DNA of 59,006 nucleotides from Gammaproteobacteria bacterium (GTDB taxonomy: Bacteria; Pseudomonadota; Gammaproteobacteria; Pseudomonadales; Azotimanducaceae): the NCBI GenBank assembly GCA_028821125.1, contig JAPPHD010000147.1, positions 1-59,006 of the forward strand, written 5' to 3'. The position numbers were made by a program, and so were the translations under genes. Positions 33,836 to 43,095 of this stretch are shown here, one piece after another. Position 1 is the first letter of the stretch, and every line of letters starts with the position of its first letter. Below the pieces are notes generated by a model. The model ran no database searches, was not told the DNA's origin, and saw only the letters and a list, made by a program, of their open reading frames with translations.

Positions 33836-34666
33836 ATGCTGACCTATTCGGAACGAGTCGCAGTCTCCTCAGAGCAGCGCAAGGCCTGCCTGGCGCTCGC
33901 GCTCGATGCCGCTGAGCATGCGGGGGCGGCTGCGTTGCCGTTTTTCCGAACCGGGGCGAGTGTCGACAACAAGGCGGGCGAGGCGGAAATGGGGCGGGGG
34001 TTCGACCCCGTCACCGAAGCCGACCGCGCCGCGGAGACGGTGATTCGCGAGCGGATCAAGGGCGCCTTCCCGGAGCACGGGCTGCTCGGCGAGGAGTTCG
34101 GCCACCAGGAGGGCAACGGCCTCACCTGGGTCATCGATCCCATAGACGGCACGCGGGGTTTCGTGACCGGCCAACTGCACTGGGGCGTTCTGCTCGGGTT
34201 GTTCGACGGTCAGGCGCCGGTGCTCGGCGTCCTGCACCAACCGTTCACCGGCGAGACCTTCTTCGGTTCGGGTGGGCGTGCGGGCTACCGGCACGCCGGC
34301 GAGGAACGCGCGTTGCGAGTGCGTCCCTGCGCCGCGCTGGCAGATGCCGCGCTGGCCGCAACCACTCCGCGCATGTTCAAGTCGGGTGAAGAGCGAGCGG
34401 CCTTCGACCGGGTCGACGGGGCGGTGCGCTTCACCCGGTTCGGAGGCGACTGCTACAACTACGCGCTGCTGGCGATGGGTTGCCTCGACCTGGTCGTCGA
34501 GGCGTCGCTGCAGCCCTATGACATCCAGGCGCTGATACCCATCGTGCGGGGCGCGGGCGGTGTGATAACGACCTGGTCGGGCGGCGACCCTTGCATGGGG
34601 GGTACGGCGGTAGCGGCCGGAGACGCCAGGGTTCACGAGGAAGCCCTGCATCTGCTCAATCAATAG
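33836..34666 (+). CDS. Inositol monophosphatase family protein (HisN-like)
   Basis: 276 residues from ATG 33836; GTG 33809 is an alternative. Metal-binding blocks of the IMPase family are all present: DPVTEADRAAE, GEEFGH, WVIDPIDGTRGFVTG and LQPYDIQALIPIVRGAGG. The wording (GTRGF, HWGVLLGL) is like bacterial histidinol-phosphatase HisN as much as inositol phosphatase, so the substrate is uncertain. It should hydrolyse a small phosphate ester with Mg2+. No histidine genes are close by. Confidence 0.9.
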   Translation: MLTYSERVAVSSEQRKACLALALDAAEHAGAAALPFFRTGASVDNKAGEAEMGRGFDPVTEADRAAETVIRERIKGAFPEHGLLGEEFGHQEGNGLTWVIDPIDGTRGFVTGQLHWGVLLGLFDGQAPVLGVLHQPFTGETFFGSGGRAGYRHAGEERALRVRPCAALADAALAATTPRMFKSGEERAAFDRVDGAVRFTRFGGDCYNYALLAMGCLDLVVEASLQPYDIQALIPIVRGAGGVITTWSGGDPCMGGTAVAAGDARVHEEALHLLNQ

Positions 34667-34675
34667 CGGGCCTTC

Positions 34676-35035
34676 ATGGAACAAATCACAAGTCTTTGAT
34701 TTTAAAGAAATTTATATTTAACATAATATCGTCAGTCTCACTAGCGAGTTCGCATACGGCGCTTCCCTTTCGGCGCACGGCCACATCATCCTGCCGTACG
34801 CTAGGTTTTCGGACGAGCTTAACGCGCCGAAAGGGAAGCGCCGCATACGAACTCTTTCCCGAGATTCTGCGTTGTTCCTTCCACGTCCTCGTCTCGGCGC
34901 GCCGGGTTGCCGACTCGCATGGAACAAAATCTCAAGACATTGATTTAAAAAGATTTATTTTTTTGGGAATCGACGTTCCGAACAATTCCTTCGATCGAGC
35001 GCCGAGAGCAGGTATGCGGTACGGGTATCCGGCAC
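34676..35035. repeat. Dispersed modular palindromic repeat, copy 2 (composite)
   Basis: It contains an AT-rich left module starting CATGGAACAA (34676-34745), a palindrome with arms 34746-34775 and 34825-34854 (30 nt, two mismatches, 49-nt centre), a tail module (about 34866-34922), a second AT-rich CATGGAACAA module (34919-34965) and the 32-nt module GAGAGCAGGTATGCGG... (35004-35035). The 34667-35096 stretch has no gene. The order suggests adjacent or nested insertions. Confidence 0.9.
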
Positions 35036-35096
35036 GCCAGGCAAAAGCCGTCATGCCGCGGCACCCTGTCCGGCTCAAGGATAGAATGCGGAAGGA

Positions 35097-37229
35097 TCAG
35101 ATCAATCCCGCGTTGCGCGCCCACTGGTATTTCGCTCCGAGCACGGCGACCGGCTTCTCTGCCGTATAGGGGTACGCCAGGATGTCGCGGTCCATGAGGT
35201 AGTCGCAGGCCGCCTCGATCTCCACGTCGCCCACCAGGGATGCGACCACCGGCTTGTCGATGCCCCGGCCGCGCGCCGCGGCCACCGCTTCGCCCAGCAG
35301 TTCGGCGAACACCATGGGCGGCGTGATGATGGTGTGCCAGTAGCCGAGCACCAGGGCGTGGATGCGGTTGTCCTCGAGAGCCAGGTCGATGGTGGCCCGG
35401 TAGGTGGAGGGCGGTTCGCCGCCGGTTATGTCGACCGGGTTGCCGGATGCGCCGAAGGGCGGGATGAACGCCTTGAAGGCGGCATCGAGGTCTTCGGGCA
35501 TCGCCATCAGGGACAGGCCGTGGTCGACGCAGGCATCGGACAGCAATACCCCCGAACCGCCGGCGCCGGTCAGGATCAGGACGTTCTCGCCCGCCGGCGT
35601 CGGCAGCACCTGCAACCCCCGGGCGTATTCGAGCATGTCGTTCAAGGTCGTTGCGCGAATCACACCGCTCTGTTTCAGCACCGCGCCGTAGACGCGGTCG
35701 TCGCCGGCAAGCGCTCCGGTGTGCGAGTTGGCGGCGCGGGCGCCCATGCGGGTGCGGCCCGCCTTCAGCACCACGACGGGCTTTTTCCGTGATACCCGGG
35801 CAGCCACTTCGGCGAAGGCCCGGCCGTCCTTCAGGTCCTCCACGTGCATGGCGATCACCTCGGTGTTCGGGTCCTGCTCGAAGAACGTCAGGAGGTCGTC
35901 CTCATCGATATCGGCCTTGTTGCCGAGCCCCACGATCGCGGAGACGCCCATCTTCGCGGAGCGGCTGAAGCCGACGATGGCCATGCCCACCCCGCCACTC
36001 TGGGACGACAGCGCCACCTTGCCCTTCTCCGTGTAGGGCGTGCAGAAGGTGGCGCAGAGGTTCTTGTGGGTGTAGTAGTAGCCGTAGATGTTCGGCCCCA
36101 TGAGGCGCACGCCGTTCTCCCGGGCCACCGCGACGATCTCGTCCTGCAGCGCCTGTTCGCCCACCTCCGCGAATCCCGAGGGGATGAGAATGGCGCCGGG
36201 GATCTTCTTGCGGCCGCACTCGGCGAGCACGCCGGCGACGAACCGGGCGGGAATGCAGAAAATGGCAATATCGATGTCTCCCGGTACATCGATGACACTG
36301 GCGTGGCAGCGGTGGTCCAGGATGACGTCCGCCTTGGGATGGATGGGATAGAGCGCGCCTTCGTAGCCGCCGTCGATCAGGTTCTTCATGACGGAGTTGC
36401 CGATCTTGCCGTCCTCGGCGGACGCGCCGATCACGGCAACGGCATCCGGCTGCATGATCCGGCGCATCGCCGCCAGGATGTCGCCCTGGTCAGGCCGGAA
36501 ACGCGGCTCGGCCGGCTCCTGCAACAGGATGCGCGCATCCACCGCACAGGCGCCCCCGGCGCTCGCGAACACCGGGTTCAGGTCGAGTTCGTGGATTTCC
36601 GGGCAATCGGCAACCAGCCGGGCGACGTTCACGATCAATCGAGCCAACGCGTCCCGATCGACGCCCCGGGCCCCCCGCACCCCGTCCAGCACCGCGGCGC
36701 CCGCGATGTCGTCCAGCATGGCCGCGGCCTCGTCTTCCTTTACCGGCGCCAACCGGAAGGTCACTTCGCCCATGACCTCCACCAGCACGCCGCCCAGCCC
36801 GAAGGCGACAAGCTTGCCGAATACCGGATCCGTGGCGGCGCCGACGATCACTTCCCGTGAACCCGCGTCATCGCCGGCCTGACGTTGAACCAGCACGCCG
36901 TTGACGGCAGCGCCCGGCGCATGGTTCGCCGCCTGGGCGACCAGGCGGTCGTAGGCGGCCTCGAGCGCCTCCCCGCTGTCGATGCCCAGAATCACCCCGC
37001 CGGCGTCGGTCTTGTGCAGGATATCGGGGGAGTCAATCTTGGCGACCACCGGATAACCGATGCGCTCCGCAACGGAACGGGCTTGCGCGCGGGATTTCGC
37101 GATACCCTGCTCCGGGATTGCGATGCCGTAGGCAGTGCAGACCCGGAAGGCTTCTTCGGCATTCAGCGACCGGCGTCCGTCCCGCATGGCCGCTTCGACA
37201 ATGTTGCGTGCAATCTGACGATCGGTCAT
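35097..37229 (-). CDS. ADP-forming acyl-CoA synthetase (fused acetate-CoA ligase type)
   Basis: 710 residues. An ATP-grasp domain comes first (about 1-235; KIDSPDILHKTDAGGVILGI, ELDLNPVFA), followed by a CoA-binding Rossmann domain (VAVIGASAEDGKIGNSV) and succinyl-CoA-ligase-like domains with GPNIYGYYYTH, SQSGGVGMAIVGFS and TGAGGSGVLLSDA. This beta-alpha order is one of the known fusions of NDP-forming acyl-CoA synthetases. It interconverts an acid, CoA and ATP with acyl-CoA, ADP and phosphate. The glycine-rich QSGG and the His region after GPN are present. The organic acid is not known. Confidence 0.9.
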   Translation of the reverse strand: MTDRQIARNIVEAAMRDGRRSLNAEEAFRVCTAYGIAIPEQGIAKSRAQARSVAERIGYPVVAKIDSPDILHKTDAGGVILGIDSGEALEAAYDRLVAQAANHAPGAAVNGVLVQRQAGDDAGSREVIVGAATDPVFGKLVAFGLGGVLVEVMGEVTFRLAPVKEDEAAAMLDDIAGAAVLDGVRGARGVDRDALARLIVNVARLVADCPEIHELDLNPVFASAGGACAVDARILLQEPAEPRFRPDQGDILAAMRRIMQPDAVAVIGASAEDGKIGNSVMKNLIDGGYEGALYPIHPKADVILDHRCHASVIDVPGDIDIAIFCIPARFVAGVLAECGRKKIPGAILIPSGFAEVGEQALQDEIVAVARENGVRLMGPNIYGYYYTHKNLCATFCTPYTEKGKVALSSQSGGVGMAIVGFSRSAKMGVSAIVGLGNKADIDEDDLLTFFEQDPNTEVIAMHVEDLKDGRAFAEVAARVSRKKPVVVLKAGRTRMGARAANSHTGALAGDDRVYGAVLKQSGVIRATTLNDMLEYARGLQVLPTPAGENVLILTGAGGSGVLLSDACVDHGLSLMAMPEDLDAAFKAFIPPFGASGNPVDITGGEPPSTYRATIDLALEDNRIHALVLGYWHTIITPPMVFAELLGEAVAAARGRGIDKPVVASLVGDVEIEAACDYLMDRDILAYPYTAEKPVAVLGAKYQWARNAGLI

Positions 37230-37363
37230 CAGGCTCTCCTTGGCTGCCTCGGCCGAAGATTAACCGGCGTCGCTACGAGAAACGAGACAGGCGGGAAACT
37301 CGAGTTCCGGCGCACGTTCAACCAACCCCCACCGAAGGCGAGAAAATAGGGAATTGCAGCGCA

Positions 37364-38629
37364 TCAAAAGCGCAGTGGCGAATAGGGATCCGGGTTGAGC
37401 GCCGGTGTCTTGCCTCGGATTCGGTCCGCCAGGACTTTGGCAGACCCGGCCGACAGGGTCCAGCCCAGGCCGCCGTGGCCCGTATTCACGTATACATTGG
37501 GTACGCCGGTTGCGCCGATCATGGGCAGGCCGTCGGCAGACAGCGGTCGTAGTCCCGCGAAGGGCCTGATCGCTTCCCGGTCCATGGCCCTGGCGAATTC
37601 CGGGAGCACGGCTTCCACCAGGCCCACCATGTAGTCGATGCGCTCGGGGTCGATGCTCGTGTCGTAACCGCAGAAGTCCGCCGTACCCGCAACCCGCAGC
37701 GCGTCGCCGAGCACGTTGAGACCCGCATGCACGCCCATGTCGCCGATGACATGGCGCGGGCGCTCCGGCCAGTCGCCGAGCGGGATGGTCACGGAATAGC
37801 CCTTGGCCGGGGCGATGGGCAGCCTGATGCCCAGGGTCGCCGCCAACCTGCCCGAATACGCGCCGGCCGCGATAATCAGGGCATCGCCCCGCACCTCCTT
37901 CCCGTCCGCGGTGACTTTCACCCCCGATCCATGCGCGGCGAGGCGCGAAACCGGGCTCCCGTATTCGAACCTGACTCCATTGTTCGCCGCCATTTCGGAC
38001 ATCGCCCTTGAAAAGAGATACGAATCCGCCGATACGTCCCGCGGAAACCGGATCGCTCCGCACAGCTCATCGCCGATCGGACGCAGGCACGGCTCGGTCT
38101 GCAGCAGCATGTCCCGGTCCAGTTCTTCCCAATCGGCGCCCAGGCGGTCCAGCAGTGGGCGGAGGCGTTCCATGCTGTGCCGATCGCGGTAAATGAACAG
38201 GCAGCCACAGGACCGGTGCGCGTATTCGATGCCCAGGTCACGGCGCAGATCCGCCATGCAATCCAGCGTGTACAGGGCAAGCTCGCGGTTCAGGGCGACG
38301 TTCCTGAAATAGATGTCGGGTTTGGCAGCCCGCAGGAAACGGACACCCCAGGGGAGCAGGCGCAGGAGTTCAGACGTGCGCAACAGCTTCGCGGCTTCCC
38401 TGCGATTGCCGCTCAGGCTCGACCACCACCACTTGGGCAGCACGCCCAGCATGCCCGGCTGGTTCCAGATCTCCGGGCACTCCCCCTGGATATAGCCCCC
38501 GTTGCCGAAGCTCGCCTCCAGGGCCGGGCCGTCGTTGCGCTCCAGCACGGTGACCTCGACCCCGGCCTCGGCGAGATAGTAAGCCGTGCAGATACCCTGC
38601 AGACCCGCACCGATGACTACGACGTGCAT
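37364..38629 (-). CDS. FAD-dependent D-amino-acid dehydrogenase-like oxidoreductase (DadA-like)
   Basis: 421 residues from ATG 38629, where the FAD motif starts (VVVIGAGLQGICTAYYLAEAG with a Glu at the end of strand two). DAO-family blocks are GNGGYIQGECPEIWNQPG, DALIIAAGAYSGRLAATLG and the C-terminal YVNTGHGGLGWTLSAGSAKVLAD. It oxidises a D-amino acid or other amine and passes electrons to the respiratory chain. The gene is divergent from the large carboxylase gene. DadA proper in enterics has the same plan, but the partner racemase is absent here. Confidence 0.88.
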   Translation of the reverse strand: MHVVVIGAGLQGICTAYYLAEAGVEVTVLERNDGPALEASFGNGGYIQGECPEIWNQPGMLGVLPKWWWSSLSGNRREAAKLLRTSELLRLLPWGVRFLRAAKPDIYFRNVALNRELALYTLDCMADLRRDLGIEYAHRSCGCLFIYRDRHSMERLRPLLDRLGADWEELDRDMLLQTEPCLRPIGDELCGAIRFPRDVSADSYLFSRAMSEMAANNGVRFEYGSPVSRLAAHGSGVKVTADGKEVRGDALIIAAGAYSGRLAATLGIRLPIAPAKGYSVTIPLGDWPERPRHVIGDMGVHAGLNVLGDALRVAGTADFCGYDTSIDPERIDYMVGLVEAVLPEFARAMDREAIRPFAGLRPLSADGLPMIGATGVPNVYVNTGHGGLGWTLSAGSAKVLADRIRGKTPALNPDPYSPLRF

Positions 38630-38891
38630 GACCGCCCGCTTCCTCCGACTCGCGACAGCGAAGCCTATCAGAAACGACGCGACCGGCAGGCCGGTTCCAC
38701 TACCCGTCAGCACAGTTCCAACTCCGCCTCCACTTCCACCGACGGGTCCGAGCCTGATTTCCTCCAACCTGACTTCCGCATCAACTCGCTGAAGAATGGC
38801 AACGTCTTGCAACAAGCGCGGCGCATCCGACAGACTGTGGCGTACGGTGGCACTCCCGACATACCGCCGACGCCGATTTCGGGGAGTAGAA

Positions 38892-41800
38892 GTGAAACCT
38901 TTCAAGCGCGTACTGATAGCCAATCGGGGCGAGATCGCGATTCGTATCGCCAGGGCGGCCTCTGCGCTCCGCATGGAGTCCGTCGGTGTCCATGTTGCGG
39001 TCGATGCCTGGTCGCTGCACACGAGGGTGGTAACCGAAGCCCGGGAACTCGGCAGCGACGGGGGCGACCCCCTCAGCGCCTACCTGGACGCCGGGGCGCT
39101 CATAGACATCGCCGGGGAGACCGGATGCGACTGCGTGCATCCGGGCTACGGCTTTCTCGCGGAGAACGCGCCGTTCGCTGAACTCTGCACGGCGAACGGC
39201 CTGGCCTTTATCGGCCCCGGGGCCGAGGCTCTCGCGCTGTTCGGCGACAAGGTGCGGGCTCGCGAACTGGCTGAATCTCTCGACATCCCCGTAGTACCCG
39301 GTGGCGGCATGGCCGTAACAACCTGGAAAGAAGCGGCTGACGCTGCCGGCAAAGTCGGCTATCCGGTGATGCTGAAGGCAGCCGCGGGGGGCGGCGGCCG
39401 GGGCATGCGCGCGGTGACTGCGGCGGACGGGATGCGCGGGGCGTTCGACCGTTGCCAGGGCGAAGCGGCGGCGGCATTCGGGGACGCCTCGCTGTTCGTG
39501 GAGAAACTGGTTTCGCGCCCCCGGCACGTCGAAGTCCAGATCCTCGCCGATGAAAAGGGCAACGTCGTCCACCTGTTCGAGCGCGACTGTTCGGTGCAAC
39601 TGCGCAACCAGAAGCTCATCGAGACGGCGCCGGCGCCCAATCTCGACGACGCGGTGCGCGCGCGGCTGCACGCGGATGCGGTGAAGCTTGCCGGCGCCGC
39701 GAAGTACGTCAACGCCGGCACCGTCGAGTTCCTGGTGGCACCGGAGACGGGCAAGCATTACTTCATCGAGTGCAATCCCCGCATCCAGGTCGAGCACACG
39801 GTCACCGAGCAGATAACGGGAATCGACCTCGTCGAGGCCCAGTTCCGGATCGCGGCGGGTGCGACGCTGGACAGCCTCGGCATGGGCGACCAGTCGGCCA
39901 TCGCCATACCCCGGGGATACTCCATACAGGCACGGGTGAACGCCGCGGGCACCGGCACCATCAGCGCCTACAAGGAGCCCTCCGGACCGGGCGTGCGGGT
40001 CGATGCGGCGGGGTATCTCGGCTATGCGCCGCCACCCCAGTTCGATCCCCTGCTGGCCAAGGTGATCTGCACCTCCACCGCCGGTGCTTCCTTTGCCGCC
40101 GCCGTGGAACGCACGCGCCGCACGCTCGACGAGTTTCATATCGCCGGTCTCGGCACCAACATCGCGATGCTGCGCGCCATTCTCGAACATCCCGACATGA
40201 GGGGGGGCGATGCAAGAACCACACTGCTCGCCGATCACCCCGACCTGCTGACCTCGGGACCCGAGGCCGTTCACAACGGAACCCTGGCTCTCCTGGAACG
40301 GCAGGCAGCCGGTTCAAGCTCGGGACTGGCCCCGGGAGCCCGCCCGGCCGCCGTCCCGCCCTCGCATCCTGAACTGGCGATACCGGACGGCGACATGCCG
40401 GTGGCCTGCGCAATGAGCGGCACCGTGCTCGAGGTGCATGCGGCCGAGGGCGACCGTGTGACTGCGGGAGAGGCTCTCTTGGTCATCAGCGCCATGAAGA
40501 TGGAGTCTGAGGTGACCGCCCCCTGTTCGGGAACCTTGAGCGCGGCCCAGGGCCTCAAGCCCGGTGACAACGTTGCCGCCGGGCAGGTGGTGATGGCCGT
40601 TTCTCCCGCCGAAGGCAGCCGGGGCGGTACAACGGCAACTTCGGAGGAGAACACCTGGGCGCCGCTGATCAAGGAAGTCGCGTCCATCAAACGGCTTGCC
40701 AACGAGCGACTGCAGCCCGGTTCCGAAGACCCCGGCGTGGTGCGTCAGCGCAGCCGCGGCAAGCTCACCTGCCGGGAGCGGATCGACCTCTTGCTCGACG
40801 AGGGTTCCTTCCGGGAAATCGGCAGCGTCACCGGCTTTCCGTCCCACGACGAGGACGGCAACATCGCCGCCTTCACCCCATCCAACCATGTCGGCGGCTG
40901 GGGCAGGGTCGAAGGCCGGCCGGCGGTTGTCTGCGCCGACGATTTCACATCCAGAGGCGGCCACTCCGACGGCGCCATCGGCGCCAAGAGCACCTATCTC
41001 GACCGGCTTTCCCTGGAGATGCGGATGCCCTCCATACGGCTTCTGGACGGCTCCTCCGGCGGCGGCAGCGTCGCTTCGATGGTGCCTCAGCAGAAACGCG
41101 CCGGCGAGAGCCGGGCCAAGGAGAGCGAAGGCGCGATCAAGGCCGGCCGCCCCCGGGTCGCCGGAACGGGCGGTTCCTTTCTCCCCGGCCACCTGGGCGG
41201 CACCATGTTCACCGAGCAGCTTGCCACGGTGCCGGTGGTCAACATGCTGCTAGGCAGCGTGGTGGGCCTCGGCGCGGCCAAGGCCGTACTCGGCCACTTC
41301 TCGGTCATGGTCCGTGACATTTCCCAGCTCTTCGTCGCCGGGCCGCCGGTGGTCAGCCACGCCATGGGCTACGAGATCACCAAGGAAGATCTCGGCGGCT
41401 GGCACATCCACTGCACCAACGGCTCCGTCGACAATCCGGCCGACACCGAAGAGGAAGCGGCGGCGATCACGCGGCGCTTCCTTTCCTACCTGCCGTCGAA
41501 CACCTACGAGGCGCCCCCGGTGGTACCGCCGGGCGCCGACGACCCGCCCGACCGCCGGGAGGAAGAGCTGTTCACGCTGGTGCCCCGTAAGCGAACCACC
41601 ACCTTCGACATCCGCCGCGCCATCAACCTGATCGCGGACAAGGGCTCGTTCTTCGAAATCGGCCCTCTCTGGGGCACCGACCAGGTCACCGGTTTCATCC
41701 GCATGGACGGCATTCCCATGGGCGTGGTCGCCTCGGACAGCCGGCACGCCAACGGCGGGGCGCTCACCGCGGACGGCTGCAGCAAGGTGACACGCCACCT

Positions 41801-42314
41801 TGATCTCTGCGACCTCTTCCACCTGCCGATCCTGAACCTGGTGGACAACCCCGGTTTCGCCGTCGGCCTCGAGCACGAGATCGCCGGCACCATCCGCCGC
41901 GGCGGCGAGTGGATGATCGCCTTCGCCCAGGTGACGGTGCCCATCTTCACCGTGATCGTGCGCCGCAGTTTCGGGGTGGCCGGCAACAACTTCGCAACGC
42001 CGCGCTCGCGGCCTTCGATGCGGGTCGCCTGGCCGGCGGCGGACGTGGGCGGCATTCCCCCGGAAGGCGGCATCGAAGCGGCCTACAAGCGACAGCTCGC
42101 CGAGGCCGAGAACCCGCAAGCGCTGCGCGACGAACTCATGGCGCGCATCGAGAGCGCCCGGGGGCCCCTCGGGCCATTGTCGAAGTTCCAGTTGGAAGAA
42201 ATGATCGATCCACGGGACACCCGCAAACTGGTCTGCGAATGGGCGCAGATCGCCTACCGCATCGCCACCCAGCCGGCACGGCTCGCGCCCAGGGCGATAC
42301 AGTTCCGGCCTTGA
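38892..42314 (+). CDS. Single-chain acyl-CoA carboxylase (BC-BCCP-CT fusion)
   Basis: 1140 residues from GTG 38892 (GGGGAG upstream); the open frame extends 32 codons further without similarity. Biotin carboxylase comes first (about 1-450: IANRGEIAIRIARAA, GGGGRGMRAV, ECNPRIQVEHTVTE), then a biotin carrier domain with K536 in ISAMKMESEV, then the carboxyltransferase (about 580-1140: GSSGGGSVASM, GGSFLPGHLGG, LVDNPGFAVG). In most bacteria these are separate subunits. It should carboxylate an acyl-CoA (acetyl-, propionyl- or longer). It is divergent from the DadA-like gene and followed closely by a DUF488 gene. Confidence 0.95.
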   Translation: MKPFKRVLIANRGEIAIRIARAASALRMESVGVHVAVDAWSLHTRVVTEARELGSDGGDPLSAYLDAGALIDIAGETGCDCVHPGYGFLAENAPFAELCTANGLAFIGPGAEALALFGDKVRARELAESLDIPVVPGGGMAVTTWKEAADAAGKVGYPVMLKAAAGGGGRGMRAVTAADGMRGAFDRCQGEAAAAFGDASLFVEKLVSRPRHVEVQILADEKGNVVHLFERDCSVQLRNQKLIETAPAPNLDDAVRARLHADAVKLAGAAKYVNAGTVEFLVAPETGKHYFIECNPRIQVEHTVTEQITGIDLVEAQFRIAAGATLDSLGMGDQSAIAIPRGYSIQARVNAAGTGTISAYKEPSGPGVRVDAAGYLGYAPPPQFDPLLAKVICTSTAGASFAAAVERTRRTLDEFHIAGLGTNIAMLRAILEHPDMRGGDARTTLLADHPDLLTSGPEAVHNGTLALLERQAAGSSSGLAPGARPAAVPPSHPELAIPDGDMPVACAMSGTVLEVHAAEGDRVTAGEALLVISAMKMESEVTAPCSGTLSAAQGLKPGDNVAAGQVVMAVSPAEGSRGGTTATSEENTWAPLIKEVASIKRLANERLQPGSEDPGVVRQRSRGKLTCRERIDLLLDEGSFREIGSVTGFPSHDEDGNIAAFTPSNHVGGWGRVEGRPAVVCADDFTSRGGHSDGAIGAKSTYLDRLSLEMRMPSIRLLDGSSGGGSVASMVPQQKRAGESRAKESEGAIKAGRPRVAGTGGSFLPGHLGGTMFTEQLATVPVVNMLLGSVVGLGAAKAVLGHFSVMVRDISQLFVAGPPVVSHAMGYEITKEDLGGWHIHCTNGSVDNPADTEEEAAAITRRFLSYLPSNTYEAPPVVPPGADDPPDRREEELFTLVPRKRTTTFDIRRAINLIADKGSFFEIGPLWGTDQVTGFIRMDGIPMGVVASDSRHANGGALTADGCSKVTRHLDLCDLFHLPILNLVDNPGFAVGLEHEIAGTIRRGGEWMIAFAQVTVPIFTVIVRRSFGVAGNNFATPRSRPSMRVAWPAADVGGIPPEGGIEAAYKRQLAEAENPQALRDELMARIESARGPLGPLSKFQLEEMIDPRDTRKLVCEWAQIAYRIATQPARLAPRAIQFRP

Positions 42315-42347
42315 AAGCGGCAACCCTGCGACTGCTGGTTTCGACCG

Positions 42348-42938
42348 ATGGGACAATCAGCGAATACGACACCCGTGTTCACCATCGGGCATTCCATCCA
42401 TCCGCTTGACGTCTTCCTGAACTTGATCGAGTTCCATCGAATCGACACCCTGGCCGACGTGCGCTCGACGCCGTACAGCCGCTTCAATCCGCATTTCAAT
42501 CGCAAGGCGTTCGCGGCGGCGCTGGAGGCACGCGGTATCCACTACGACTATTTCGGCACTGAACTCGGCGGGCGCCCCGACGATCCCGCCTGCTACGAAA
42601 ACGGACGGGTCAGTTACGAGCGCACCGCCCGCACCGAGCGATTTCGGAACGGACTGAAGCGCCTGATCGACGAGTCAAACGATCGCCGCACCGCGATCAT
42701 GTGTGCGGAAAAGGAACCGCTGGACTGCCATAGAACGCTGCTCGTCGGCCACGCGCTCGAGCGCCGGGACATCCGGGTCTGTCACATACTGGCAAACGGC
42801 GACCTCGAAGCTCACGAAGACGCCATGGACAGGCTGCTCGCGAAGTACGGCTTGGATCCCGAAGGCGACCTGCTGACATCGAGGCAGGAATCCATCGCCA
42901 ATGCCATTGCACTGAAAACCGGTCACGCCGGCACCTGA
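42348..42938 (+). CDS. DUF488 family protein
   Basis: 196 residues. The DUF488 signature is clear: FTIGHSIHPLDVFLNLIEFHRIDTLADVRS at the start (shown here in part: TIGHS, DVRSTPYSRFNP) and MCAEKEPLDCHR in the middle, with the two conserved cysteines. These proteins are small, cytosolic and of unknown function. It lies 33 nt after the carboxylase, so they may be co-transcribed. No motif suggests a role in the carboxylation. Confidence 0.9.
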   Translation: MGQSANTTPVFTIGHSIHPLDVFLNLIEFHRIDTLADVRSTPYSRFNPHFNRKAFAAALEARGIHYDYFGTELGGRPDDPACYENGRVSYERTARTERFRNGLKRLIDESNDRRTAIMCAEKEPLDCHRTLLVGHALERRDIRVCHILANGDLEAHEDAMDRLLAKYGLDPEGDLLTSRQESIANAIALKTGHAGT

Positions 42939-43095
42939 CCGACAGGCGGCCGCGCAATAGTCGGGGGGTTCCGGCGGAGAATCGTCGAGTCCGTGGAGGG
43001 ACTACCTGTCAACACGCGTGCGCTTTGATTCCGTGCGCGAGTAGATGTTCACTAGAGGCGCATTGCTTGTCGATGGCTACTGCTGGAGGCGCCTT

